7,379 bases of DNA, from assembly GCA_023439185.1 (NCBI GenBank), contig JAEXOR010000021.1:1-7379 (forward strand). Reading direction: 5' to 3'. The stretch's first letter is position 1, and the number at the start of each line of letters is the position of its first letter. The notes below the pieces were generated by a model, which ran no database searches, was not told the DNA's origin, and saw only the letters and a program-made list of their open reading frames with translations. Both the position numbers and the translations under genes were made by a program. Below are positions 1 to 4,093 of the stretch, one piece after another. The DNA is from Bacillota bacterium. GTDB taxonomy: Bacteria > Bacillota > Desulfotomaculia > Desulfotomaculales > Desulfallaceae.

Positions 1-189
1 CTGGCCGCTTTCAGCCGGGAAGTAGTTGGAGAACCTTAATTTGACTGATACTGCCGCATTTTCATCCGCGGGAGCCTGCCCCTCGGCGCCGGTATCCGTA
101 CCGGAACCCGAACCTCCGCAACCGCCGGCTGCCAACAGCACAAACCCCAGACATAATGCGATGAAGATGAAAAGTATTCTTTTTTTCAT
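1..189 (-). CDS. TRAP-type solute-binding lipoprotein, N-terminal part
   Basis: The start of a secreted lipoprotein; the remainder lies beyond the left edge (63 codons visible). It begins MKKR, followed by a hydrophobic stretch (residues 5-21) and a lipobox-like AGGC with Cys24 as the probable lipidated residue. A Gly/Ser-rich, acidic linker (25-48) follows, and then the mature domain opens with VKLRFSNYFPAES. That opening resembles the first beta strand of DctP-type TRAP-transporter solute-binding proteins, which capture carboxylates or similar solutes outside the membrane for a TRAP permease. The start is the ATG at 189-187, with AGGAGG (minus strand, 202-197) seven bases upstream. The -3 position of the lipobox is Ala rather than the usual Leu. 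Family assignment rests on about ten residues and could be wrong; another class of substrate-binding lipoprotein is possible. The lipoprotein call itself is firm. Confidence 0.7.
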   Translation of the reverse strand, partial: MKKRILFIFIALCLGFVLLAAGGCGGSGSGTDTGAEGQAPADENAAVSVKLRFSNYFPAESGQ

Positions 190-377
190 TTAAATTCCTC
201 CTAATTTAGTCATTACATAAATGTTGCTAAAACCGCAAAAAATCAAGAAAAATCAATGCTGTAAGCCGCAGGATAATTTACTAAATTCTTAATGCTTAAA
301 AATTTCAGAATATTTAACCAACTGCCCACCTCTTTCTCAATAAATTGCTAAAGCCACTTCCGTTCTTTCCCTGATTG

Positions 378-408
378 TTTATTTTGTCGGCTATAACGAC
401 AAAATAAA
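378..408. promoter_or_regulatory. Perfect 12-bp inverted repeat, operator-like
   Basis: TTTATTTTGTCG (378-389) and its exact reverse complement CGACAAAATAAA (397-408) flank a 7-base centre, GCTATAA. Wobble pairs could extend the stem slightly at the base. Neither strand has a U-tract after the stem, so it does not behave like an intrinsic terminator. The centre includes TATAAC, a 5/6 match to a -10 box, so a repressor bound here would cover a promoter element, but no good -35 was found at the right distance. An operator for a dimeric regulator or a structured leader are both possible; which protein would bind is unknown. Confidence 0.5.
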
Positions 409-426
409 TAGAGGGGGTGTAAATAA

Positions 427-510
427 ATGCTCTTTTTTAGTTTCGCCGCGTTAATACTGTCAGATAGTTTTAAACATTCTACAATCGGCGGGATTAATCC
501 TTTTTCTTAA
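427..510 (+). CDS. Possible 27-residue small protein
   Basis: ATG at 427 opens a 27-codon frame ending at TAA 508-510. A purine-rich GAGGGGGTG (411-419) lies seven bases upstream and could serve as a ribosome binding site. The frame begins 18 bases after the perfect inverted repeat. The product starts MLFFSFAALILS, is hydrophobic in its first half and ends GGINPFS; no family is recognised. A short frame like this can arise by chance in AT-rich DNA, and nothing in the codon use proves translation. It is listed because of the purine-rich tract and the palindrome just upstream; it could equally be a leader peptide or nothing. Confidence 0.25.
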   Translation: MLFFSFAALILSDSFKHSTIGGINPFS

Positions 511-607
511 TACGATTTTAAAAATATTTATTCAAATAATCAATGTTTTTATGAAGCATTTGCAAAATAACCAAATATTAACTTTGTAAATTCAGTGTGC
601 TGGGATA

Positions 608-635
608 TTGACGGTAAATGTGGTATTATTATTGG
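608..635 (+). promoter_or_regulatory. Weak candidate promoter for the TraB-family gene
   Basis: TTGACG (608-613, 5/6 to the -35 consensus) is followed after 16 bases by TATTGG (630-635, 3/6). An overlapping TATTAT (627-632) is a better -10 box but lies only 13 bases from the -35. If the 16-base pair is used, transcription would begin near 641-642, exactly where the 25-bp repeat starts. The match is modest and the promoter may lie elsewhere in this AT-rich stretch. Confidence 0.25.
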
Positions 636-641
636 TGTCTA

Positions 642-666
642 TCGTGCTCCTTTTCGAACACTCACT
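642..666 (+). repeat. 25-bp repeat, copy 1 (leader of TraB-family gene)
   Basis: These 25 bases, beginning TCGTGCTCC and ending CACTCACT with TTCGAA in the middle, are identical to the reverse complement of 3216-3240. The match stops sharply at both ends (641 and 667 differ). Copy 1 sits 22 bases before the chosen ATG at 689, on the same strand as the gene. Copy 2 sits 17 bases before the peroxiredoxin ATG, again in the gene's own orientation. Inside is an imperfect dyad, GTGCTC-CTTTTC-GAACAC, with one mismatched pair. A 25-base identity is far beyond chance in a window this size. Confidence 0.9.
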
Positions 667-688
667 TAAAATAAGCTTGGGAAGTGAT

Positions 689-1864
689 ATGTTGGCCGGC
701 GAAAACGTACACCGGATCGAGTTGGACGGCAAGCAAATAATTCTTGTCGGGACAGCTCATGTTTCAAGAAAAAGTGTCGATGAGGTTAAGGAACTGATTG
801 AGGAAGAAAAACCCGACACGGTTTGTGTGGAGTTATGTCAATCCCGGTACCAGGCTCTTACCGATGCCGACAGGTGGAAGAACACGGATATTGTAAAAAT
901 CATTAAAGACGGTAAATCATTACTGCTGCTGGTAAATTTGATCGTATCCTCTTACCAGAAAAGGTTGGCCAAGCAGTTCGGTATTCAACCGGGGCAGGAA
1001 ATGATCCAGGGCATTGCATCGGCCAAAGAAACCGGGGCTGAACTTTGTCTGGCCGACCGGGATATTCAGGTTACCATGCTGCGGCTGTGGCAGGGGATGA
1101 GCTTTTGGGGCAAAATAAACCTGCTGTTTCAGATTTTAATGAGTATGGTTATACATGAAGAAATTACCGAAGAAGAGCTGGAAAAAATGAAGAGCGGGGA
1201 TATGCTTACCAACGCTTTAAATGAATTATCCGAGCATTCTCCCCGGTTTAAATCAGTTTTAATCGATGAGCGGGACCAATACCTGGCCCAGAAAATCAAG
1301 TCTGCTCCGGGCAATAAGGTGCTGGCGGTACTGGGAGCCGGTCATGTGCCCGGGATTAAAGAAGAACTGGCTAAAGATCACGATCTGAAACAGCTTTCCG
1401 TCGTGACGCCTCCTTCCAAAGTACTCAAGGTCATTGCCTGGAGTATTCCGGTGCTGATACTGGGCTTGATTGTTTCCACCTTTTCAGTGGACAGGGCGGC
1501 GGCCGTTGACCAACTGGCCAGCTGGATTATCTGGAACGGTACTATGGCCGCCCTGGGCACGCTGATTGTTTTCGGCCATCCGCTGTCCATATTGACGGCG
1601 TTTATAGTGTCACCCATCAGCTCTTTAAGTCCGCTGCTGGCTGCCGGCTGGTTTGCGGGATTAACCGAGGCGCTGGTCAGAAAACCTAATGTCGGCGACT
1701 TTGAAAGTATTTCCGAAGATATATTATCGCTGAAAGGTTTCTGGCGTAACAAAGTGATTCATATCCTGCTGGTGGTTGTTTTTGCCAATATCGGCAGCAG
1801 TGTCGGCGCCGTGGTGGGCGGGGCGGAGGTAATCAGGAAGTTTATCAACGTTATTTTCGGTTAG
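689..1864 (+). CDS. TraB/PrgY-family membrane protein
   Basis: A 391-residue member of the TraB/PrgY/Tiki superfamily. Founding members shut down peptide pheromones in enterococci, and Tiki proteins are metal-dependent proteases; in most bacteria the substrate is unknown. The two diagnostic GX2H motifs are present, GTAH (residues 21-24) and GAGH (216-219), with the conserved Glu in VELCQSR (48) and an ADRDI motif between. After the soluble domain (about 1-240) come hydrophobic segments near 247-266, 276-297, 300-328 and 355-378, so the C-terminal part is membrane-embedded. Length matches the family. ATG 689 is preferred because homology begins soon after it and GGGAAGTGAT (679-688) resembles a ribosome binding site. 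An in-frame TTG at 608 would add 27 residues across the 25-bp repeat and is judged not to be used. Assignment is firm; biological role here is unknown. Confidence 0.88.
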   Translation: MLAGENVHRIELDGKQIILVGTAHVSRKSVDEVKELIEEEKPDTVCVELCQSRYQALTDADRWKNTDIVKIIKDGKSLLLLVNLIVSSYQKRLAKQFGIQPGQEMIQGIASAKETGAELCLADRDIQVTMLRLWQGMSFWGKINLLFQILMSMVIHEEITEEELEKMKSGDMLTNALNELSEHSPRFKSVLIDERDQYLAQKIKSAPGNKVLAVLGAGHVPGIKEELAKDHDLKQLSVVTPPSKVLKVIAWSIPVLILGLIVSTFSVDRAAAVDQLASWIIWNGTMAALGTLIVFGHPLSILTAFIVSPISSLSPLLAAGWFAGLTEALVRKPNVGDFESISEDILSLKGFWRNKVIHILLVVVFANIGSSVGAVVGGAEVIRKFINVIFG

Positions 1865-1870
1865 CAGCGG

Positions 1871-1917
1871 ACAGGCGGCGGACCATTAAACCGGTACCGC
1901 CGCCTGTTGTTTATTTA
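1871..1917 (+). terminator. Intrinsic terminator of the TraB-family gene
   Basis: Seven bases after the stop codon, ACAGGCGGCGG (1871-1881) pairs perfectly with CCGCCGCCTGT (1897-1907). ACC/GGT can extend the stem inward past one bulged base. TTGTTTATTT follows immediately. This fits a Rho-independent terminator on the plus strand. Read from the minus strand the same hairpin lacks a U-tract, so it is not an obvious end for the opposing redox transcript. Confidence 0.85.
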
Positions 1918-1929
1918 ATCCGGCGCCGC

Positions 1930-1980
1930 GCCGTTTTCGGTTATCCGGCAGCCGGTCTTTGTAAAGGAAACAAAAACGGC
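1930..1980 (-). other. Inverted repeat downstream of rubredoxin-like gene
   Basis: GCCGTTTT (1930-1937) and AAAACGGC (1973-1980) are exact complements. Between them CCGGCAGCCGG (1945-1955) can fold back as CCGG-CAG-CCGG, giving a nested structure directly after the stop codon of the minus-strand rubredoxin-like gene. There is no clear U-run in the right place, so it may be a 3' structure that protects or ends the redox transcript, but it is not a canonical terminator. Confidence 0.3.
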
Positions 1981-1981
1981 T

Positions 1982-2161
1982 TTACTCCTTCTCTCCGATG
2001 CGAGGGTCGAGGCCCGGTCCGCTGGGCGCCTCGCACTCGGGGATATAGCAGGTAACGTTCAAAAAGGTACACTTTTGCCCGCAGGAGGGGCAGGTATCCG
2101 TCAGTGTTTCCGCGAAAGCGTCGAAGGTATAGCCGCACTGGTCGCATTTCCACTTTTGCAT
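1982..2161 (-). CDS. Rubredoxin-like seven-cysteine small protein
   Basis: A 59-residue protein beginning MQKWKCDQCGY. The first half carries two CxxC pairs (Cys6/Cys9 and Cys24/Cys27), as in rubredoxin-like and zinc-ribbon domains that bind one iron or zinc through four cysteines. It is shorter between the pairs than true rubredoxins. The second half is unusual: three further cysteines (31, 38, 43) in a QKCTF...NVTCYIPEC context, then a Gly/Pro-rich acidic tail ending DPRIGEKE. The start is the ATG at 2161-2159, with GGGAGG (2175-2170) eight bases upstream. It lies 143 bases after the winged-helix gene on the same strand and could be the last gene of the peroxiredoxin operon, perhaps handling electrons or metal in oxidative stress. 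Metal identity and role are inference. It overlaps a 91-bp tandem duplication at its 5' end. Confidence 0.82.
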   Translation of the reverse strand: MQKWKCDQCGYTFDAFAETLTDTCPSCGQKCTFLNVTCYIPECEAPSGPGLDPRIGEKE

Positions 2162-2306
2162 TGTTCCAACCTCCCTTATTGGTATACTCCTGAAAAACTC
2201 CGGCTGATCTGAAATCGGTATAGCCGCACTATTCGCATTTCCACCTGATCATTGTTCCAGCCTCCGTTTTTATGTCTGCCTGAAGAAGTCGGGTTAGTCC
2301 GAAATC
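2126..2306. repeat. 91-bp tandem duplication
   Basis: Two consecutive units, 2126-2216 and 2217-2306, align along their whole length with one single-base gap. The first 49 bases match at 42 positions, and the last 27 at 20. In minus-strand terms each unit runs from the region of the winged-helix stop codon, through a ribosome binding site and ATG, to codon 12 of the rubredoxin-like gene. The copy next to the winged-helix gene (2217-2306) has decayed; the other supplies the working start of the gene. Confidence 0.85.
2217..2252 (-). pseudogene. Relic start of a duplicated rubredoxin-like gene
   Basis: On the minus strand GGAGG (2265-2261) is followed eight bases later by ATG (2252-2250) and codons for MIRWKCE, then an in-frame TAG (2231-2229), then CGYT. 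This mirrors MQKWKCDQCGYT of the intact gene. The reading frame then shifts out of register because the duplication period is 91, not a multiple of three. It is a remnant of the 91-bp tandem duplication, not a second protein, although a 7-residue peptide could still be initiated. Confidence 0.8.
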
Positions 2307-2532
2307 AAGTCTGTTGTTCCAGTTTTTCAATGCCCTTTTCGGTAACCGTGTACATTTCGCCGTTTACCGCCGCCAGTCCGGCGTCTGTCAGTTCTCTGAT
2401 TACACTGCGCACCCGGTACAGGGGTACCCCCGAACCGGCGGACACCCGGTCCAGGGGAGCGGGTTGGCGCATGGCTTCCAAGATGGCCCGTCCGGGCCGG
2501 CTTAATGTTCCGTCAGGATTGATGCAGGCCAT
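2305..2532 (-). CDS. Small winged-helix DNA-binding protein
   Basis: A 75-residue protein that looks like a single winged helix-turn-helix domain. A first helix (about 13-21, RAILEAMRQ) is followed by PLDRVSAGSGVPLYRVRSVI (26-45) as the helix-turn-helix, a third helix running into LTDAGL (48-53), and a wing of the form NGEMYTVTEKG (57-67). It resembles ArsR/MarR-like or replication-terminator-like folds but has no effector domain and no cysteine pair for metal or redox sensing; its only cysteine is Cys3. ATG 2532-2530 is preceded by AGGAGG (2546-2541), which overlaps the peroxiredoxin stop codon, so the two are almost certainly co-transcribed and perhaps translationally coupled. It may autoregulate the redox operon; no DNA target has been shown. 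The stop codon falls at the edge of the 91-bp duplication. Confidence 0.75.
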   Translation of the reverse strand: MACINPDGTLSRPGRAILEAMRQPAPLDRVSAGSGVPLYRVRSVIRELTDAGLAAVNGEMYTVTEKGIEKLEQQT

Positions 2533-2544
2533 GTGATAAACCTC

Positions 2545-3198
2545 CTATAATTCTTTCAGGCAGAAATACCAGTCCCGGCATTCCAAACCTTCTTTTACTC
2601 TTTCTTCGGCCATGTCCTGGGTGACGGGCGGCGGTATAATCACCTTGTCACCGGGCTTCCAGTTGGCCGGGGTGGCGACGCCGTTGTTGTCGGATGTCTG
2701 CAGGGCGTCAATTAAACGCAGTATTTCCTGCATGTTGCGGCCGGTGGTCAGGGGGTAGTAAATCATGGCCCGCACAATACCGTTGGGGTCAATCACAAAT
2801 ACGCAGCGGGACGTTTCGGTTTTGCTTTCTCCCGGCATCACCATGCCGTAGGCTGTGGCCACTTCTTTGTTCAGGTCCGCGATAATCGGGAAGGTGATCT
2901 TGACTCCCGTTTTTTCTTCAACATTGCGGGCCCACGCGATATGCGAGTAAACGCTGTCAATGGACAGGCCCAGCAGCTCGACGTTGCGTTTGCGCAAATC
3001 TTCATGGATTTGGGCGAAGGCTATGAACTCGGTGGTGCATACCGGGGTGAAGTCCGCCGGGTGGGAGAACAGAATCAGCCAGCCGCCTTTAAAATCCTCC
3101 AGCCGCAATGTACCATGGGTGGTTACAGCCTCAAAGGACGGCGCGGGAGAGCCCAGTCTGGGTAAAGATTGTGTCGGAGCGCAAGTATTTTCGCACAT
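2545..3198 (-). CDS. Peroxiredoxin, Prx6 (archaeal-type) subfamily
   Basis: A 217-residue thiol peroxidase that reduces hydrogen peroxide and organic peroxides in the cytoplasm. The active-site segment HPADFTPVCTTEF holds the peroxidatic Cys54 with Thr51 and, farther on, Arg131 in TSRCVFVID. The C-terminal extension ends in CRDWYFC (Cys207 and Cys213), the extra pair typical of archaeal-type Prx6 proteins, where they take part in the disulfide cycle. Length is normal for this subfamily. The N-terminus MCENTCAPTQ adds two more cysteines (2 and 6) that are not part of the usual fold. The start is the ATG at 3198-3196 with AAGGAGG (3213-3207) eight bases upstream. It is first in a minus-strand cluster with the winged-helix gene (12-base gap) and probably the rubredoxin-like gene. 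Its leader carries copy 2 of the 25-bp repeat, within a hairpin. Confidence 0.93.
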   Translation of the reverse strand: MCENTCAPTQSLPRLGSPAPSFEAVTTHGTLRLEDFKGGWLILFSHPADFTPVCTTEFIAFAQIHEDLRKRNVELLGLSIDSVYSHIAWARNVEEKTGVKITFPIIADLNKEVATAYGMVMPGESKTETSRCVFVIDPNGIVRAMIYYPLTTGRNMQEILRLIDALQTSDNNGVATPANWKPGDKVIIPPPVTQDMAEERVKEGLECRDWYFCLKEL

Positions 3199-3215
3199 TT
3201 TAAAAACCTCCTTGT

Positions 3216-3240
3216 AGTGAGTGTTCGAAAAGGAGCACGA
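3216..3240 (-). repeat. 25-bp repeat, copy 2 (leader of peroxiredoxin gene)
   Basis: The minus strand from 3240 to 3216 is identical to plus-strand 642-666. It ends three bases before the AAGGAGG of the peroxiredoxin gene. Unlike copy 1, this copy is preceded by GTTCGAAAAG (minus strand 3252-3243), which pairs with its own CTTTTCGAAC (3232-3223) to give a 10-bp perfect stem with a 10-base loop. The hairpin would lie at the very start of the leader RNA if the promoter at 3263-3291 is used. Confidence 0.9.
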
Positions 3241-3262
3241 GACTTTTCGAACGTCCTCTTGT

Positions 3263-3291
3263 AATTTAATTGCTTTTCTGGAGCATATAAA
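3263..3291 (-). promoter_or_regulatory. Weak candidate promoter for peroxiredoxin operon
   Basis: On the minus strand TTTATA (3291-3286) and TAAATT (3268-3263) are each 4/6 matches to the sigma-A boxes at the ideal 17-base spacing. Transcription would start near 3256, immediately before the 10-bp hairpin. AT-rich DNA yields such matches easily. Confidence 0.3.
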
Positions 3292-3309
3292 ACAAGATTT
3301 ACATCCTCT

Positions 3310-3324
3310 TTAAGGAATCCTTAA
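3310..3324. promoter_or_regulatory. 15-bp 7-1-7 palindrome, possible operator
   Basis: TTAAGGA-A-TCCTTAA is a perfect 7-1-7 inverted repeat. Fur-family regulators, including the peroxide sensor PerR, use sites of this geometry, but the bases differ substantially from the PerR consensus TTATAATNATTATAA. It lies between the two divergent promoters, about 20 bases upstream of the candidate peroxiredoxin -35 box. The identity of any bound regulator is unknown. Confidence 0.35.
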
Positions 3325-3393
3325 CTATTTATTAAAATGCCACTATCGGATTTTTTAAAAAAGAAATTTTTTGGCAAAGTATAAAAAGATCTG

Positions 3394-3422
3394 TTGACAC
3401 TGAAAAATCTTTTTTTTATAAT
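3394..3422 (+). promoter_or_regulatory. Consensus sigma-A promoter of hsp20 operon
   Basis: TTGACA (3394-3399) and TATAAT (3417-3422) are both perfect consensus boxes separated by the ideal 17 bases, placing the transcription start near 3429. AT tracts upstream could add UP-element strength. Such a strong promoter fits a gene held off by a repressor under normal conditions; a CtsR-type operator follows at once. Confidence 0.92.
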
Positions 3423-3424
3423 AA

Positions 3425-3453
3425 GGTCAAGAAAAGTCAAAGTTAAAGTCAAT
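3425..3453 (+). promoter_or_regulatory. CtsR-type heat-shock operator
   Basis: GGTCAAGAAAAGTCAAA (3425-3441) matches the CtsR heptad repeat RGTCAAANANRGTCAAA at every position but one (the seventh). It begins two bases after the -10 box and spans the expected transcription start, the usual place for a CtsR repressor site. Two more degenerate heptads, AGTTAAA (3441-3447) and AGTCAAT (3447-3453), continue the series and could widen the site. CtsR is the Firmicute repressor of clp and some small heat-shock genes; it is released on heat or protein stress. Confidence 0.85.
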
Positions 3454-3466
3454 AAAGCCTGCCGGG
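3454..3466 (+). other. Leader segment complementary to hsp20 3' region
   Basis: AAAGCCTGCCGGG in the hsp20 leader can pair with CCCGGCAGGTTTT (3968-3980) after the hsp20 stop codon. The pairing is 13 bp including one G-U, with a 9-bp GC-rich core. The segment lies about 23 bases before the ribosome binding site. Confidence 0.4.
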
Positions 3467-3503
3467 TAAATTGTGAGGTTAAATTTTCAGGAGGTGGAGT
3501 TTA

Positions 3504-3953
3504 ATGTCTCTGGTGAGATGGGATCCTTTTCGTGAATTGGTGGGTATTCAGAATTCTATCAGCAGGTTTTTGGACGAAGGCCTGCCGGTGCGTTACCCCG
3601 AAAAAGGGGCTCTGGCCCAGGGGTGGATGTTCCCGGTGGATATCAAGGACACTCCCGACGCCATTGTCATTAAAGCTGAAATTCCGGGTATGAATCGCGA
3701 GGACATCAAACTGGGCTGTAAGGATAATGTACTGACCATCAGGGGTGAACGGCGCAAAGAGGAAAAGGATGAAGGCGAGAACTACATCAGGGTCGAGCGC
3801 AGCTACGGTTCCTTCAGCCGGTCCTTTGCCGTGGACGCTCCGGTGAAATACGATGCCATCAAGGCCCAATACAAAGACGGTGTGCTTGATATAACCCTGC
3901 CCAAGGAAGAAGAGAGCAAGTTCAGAGAAATTGATATCAACATCGAATCGTAA
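3504..3953 (+). CDS. hsp20: Small heat-shock protein, Hsp20/alpha-crystallin family
   Basis: A 149-residue ATP-independent holdase that binds unfolding proteins in the cytoplasm and hands them to DnaK. A short N-terminal arm begins MSLVRWDPFREL, typical of bacterial Hsp18/Hsp20. The alpha-crystallin domain covers about residues 44-140, with PVDIKDTPDAIVIKAEIPGM near its start and the signature GVLDITLPK near its end. The tail closes with IDINIES, containing an IxI-type motif used in oligomer assembly. ATG 3504 has AGGAGGTGGAG (3489-3499) upstream. It is the first gene after the consensus promoter and CtsR operator, with a leader of about 75 bases. No convincing terminator separates it from dnaK 140 bases downstream, so the two may share a transcript. 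Confidence 0.96.
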   Translation: MSLVRWDPFRELVGIQNSISRFLDEGLPVRYPEKGALAQGWMFPVDIKDTPDAIVIKAEIPGMNREDIKLGCKDNVLTIRGERRKEEKDEGENYIRVERSYGSFSRSFAVDAPVKYDAIKAQYKDGVLDITLPKEEESKFREIDINIES

Positions 3954-4093
3954 GATTATTTGCTCTTCCCGGCAGGTTTTTTTTCTAAAATTTAAGATTT
4001 TATTAAGTTTTAGGTAAAGTATTTTTTAACCCTTTAATTTAGAATTTTTGGCAAATAATAAACCTTAAAGATGAAATAAGGAGGCATGAAACC
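3954..4093 (+). other. hsp20-dnaK spacer with T-tract
   Basis: CCCGGCAGG (3968-3976) is followed directly by eight Ts (3977-3984), which looks like the right half of an intrinsic terminator. No matching left arm lies close by; the only good partner is in the hsp20 leader more than 500 bases upstream. The rest is very AT-rich with no strong second promoter, CIRCE or HAIR element. AAGGAGG (4078-4084) serves dnaK. Partial termination or processing here would let hsp20 and dnaK be expressed at different levels. Confidence 0.45.

Larger units (their letters stand above)
190..688. other. AT-rich divergent intergenic region
   Basis: About 500 bases separate the minus-strand lipoprotein gene from the plus-strand TraB-family gene. 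The stretch holds no convincing conserved gene. It contains a perfect 12-bp inverted repeat (378-408), a 27-codon ORF with a purine-rich upstream stretch (427-510), a small 6-1-6 palindrome AATTTACTAAATT (275-287), a weak promoter candidate (608-635) and one copy of a 25-bp repeat (642-666). No tRNA, recognised riboswitch or transposase fragment was seen. I could not identify a convincing promoter for the lipoprotein gene on the minus strand. Confidence 0.6.
3199..3503. other. Divergent control region between prx and hsp20
   Basis: About 305 very AT-rich bases with no gene. From left to right it holds the peroxiredoxin ribosome binding site, copy 2 of the 25-bp repeat within a hairpin, a weak minus-strand promoter, a 15-bp 7-1-7 palindrome, A/T tracts near 3350-3371 that could act as an UP element, the consensus hsp20 promoter, a CtsR-type operator and the hsp20 leader. 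No small ORF with a credible start was seen. Confidence 0.7.

Noticed and set aside
608..688. TTG at 608 as the start of the TraB-family protein
   Set aside because: It would add 27 residues with no family counterpart, lacks a good ribosome binding site and would translate the 25-bp repeat; ATG 689 fits better.
1941..2153. 70-codon minus-strand frame starting MEMRPVR
   Set aside because: It is an out-of-frame reading of the rubredoxin-like gene, which has the proper start, ribosome binding site and cysteine motifs.
2229..2231. Amber codon in the relic read as pyrrolysine
   Set aside because: After the amber codon only CGYT matches, then the frame shifts relative to the intact gene because the repeat period is 91 bases; decay after duplication is simpler.
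2252..2536. Plus-strand frames opposite the winged-helix gene
   Set aside because: No ribosome binding site or family match, and they overlap a coherent minus-strand gene coupled to the peroxiredoxin.
3968..3984. Classical intrinsic terminator after hsp20
   Set aside because: A T-tract is present, but no GC-rich hairpin can form locally; the only strong partner is in the hsp20 leader.
3954..4093. CIRCE or HAIR element before dnaK
   Set aside because: Neither TTAGCACTC/GAGTGCTAA nor CTTGAGT/ACTCAAG half sites were found in this spacer or the hsp20 upstream region.
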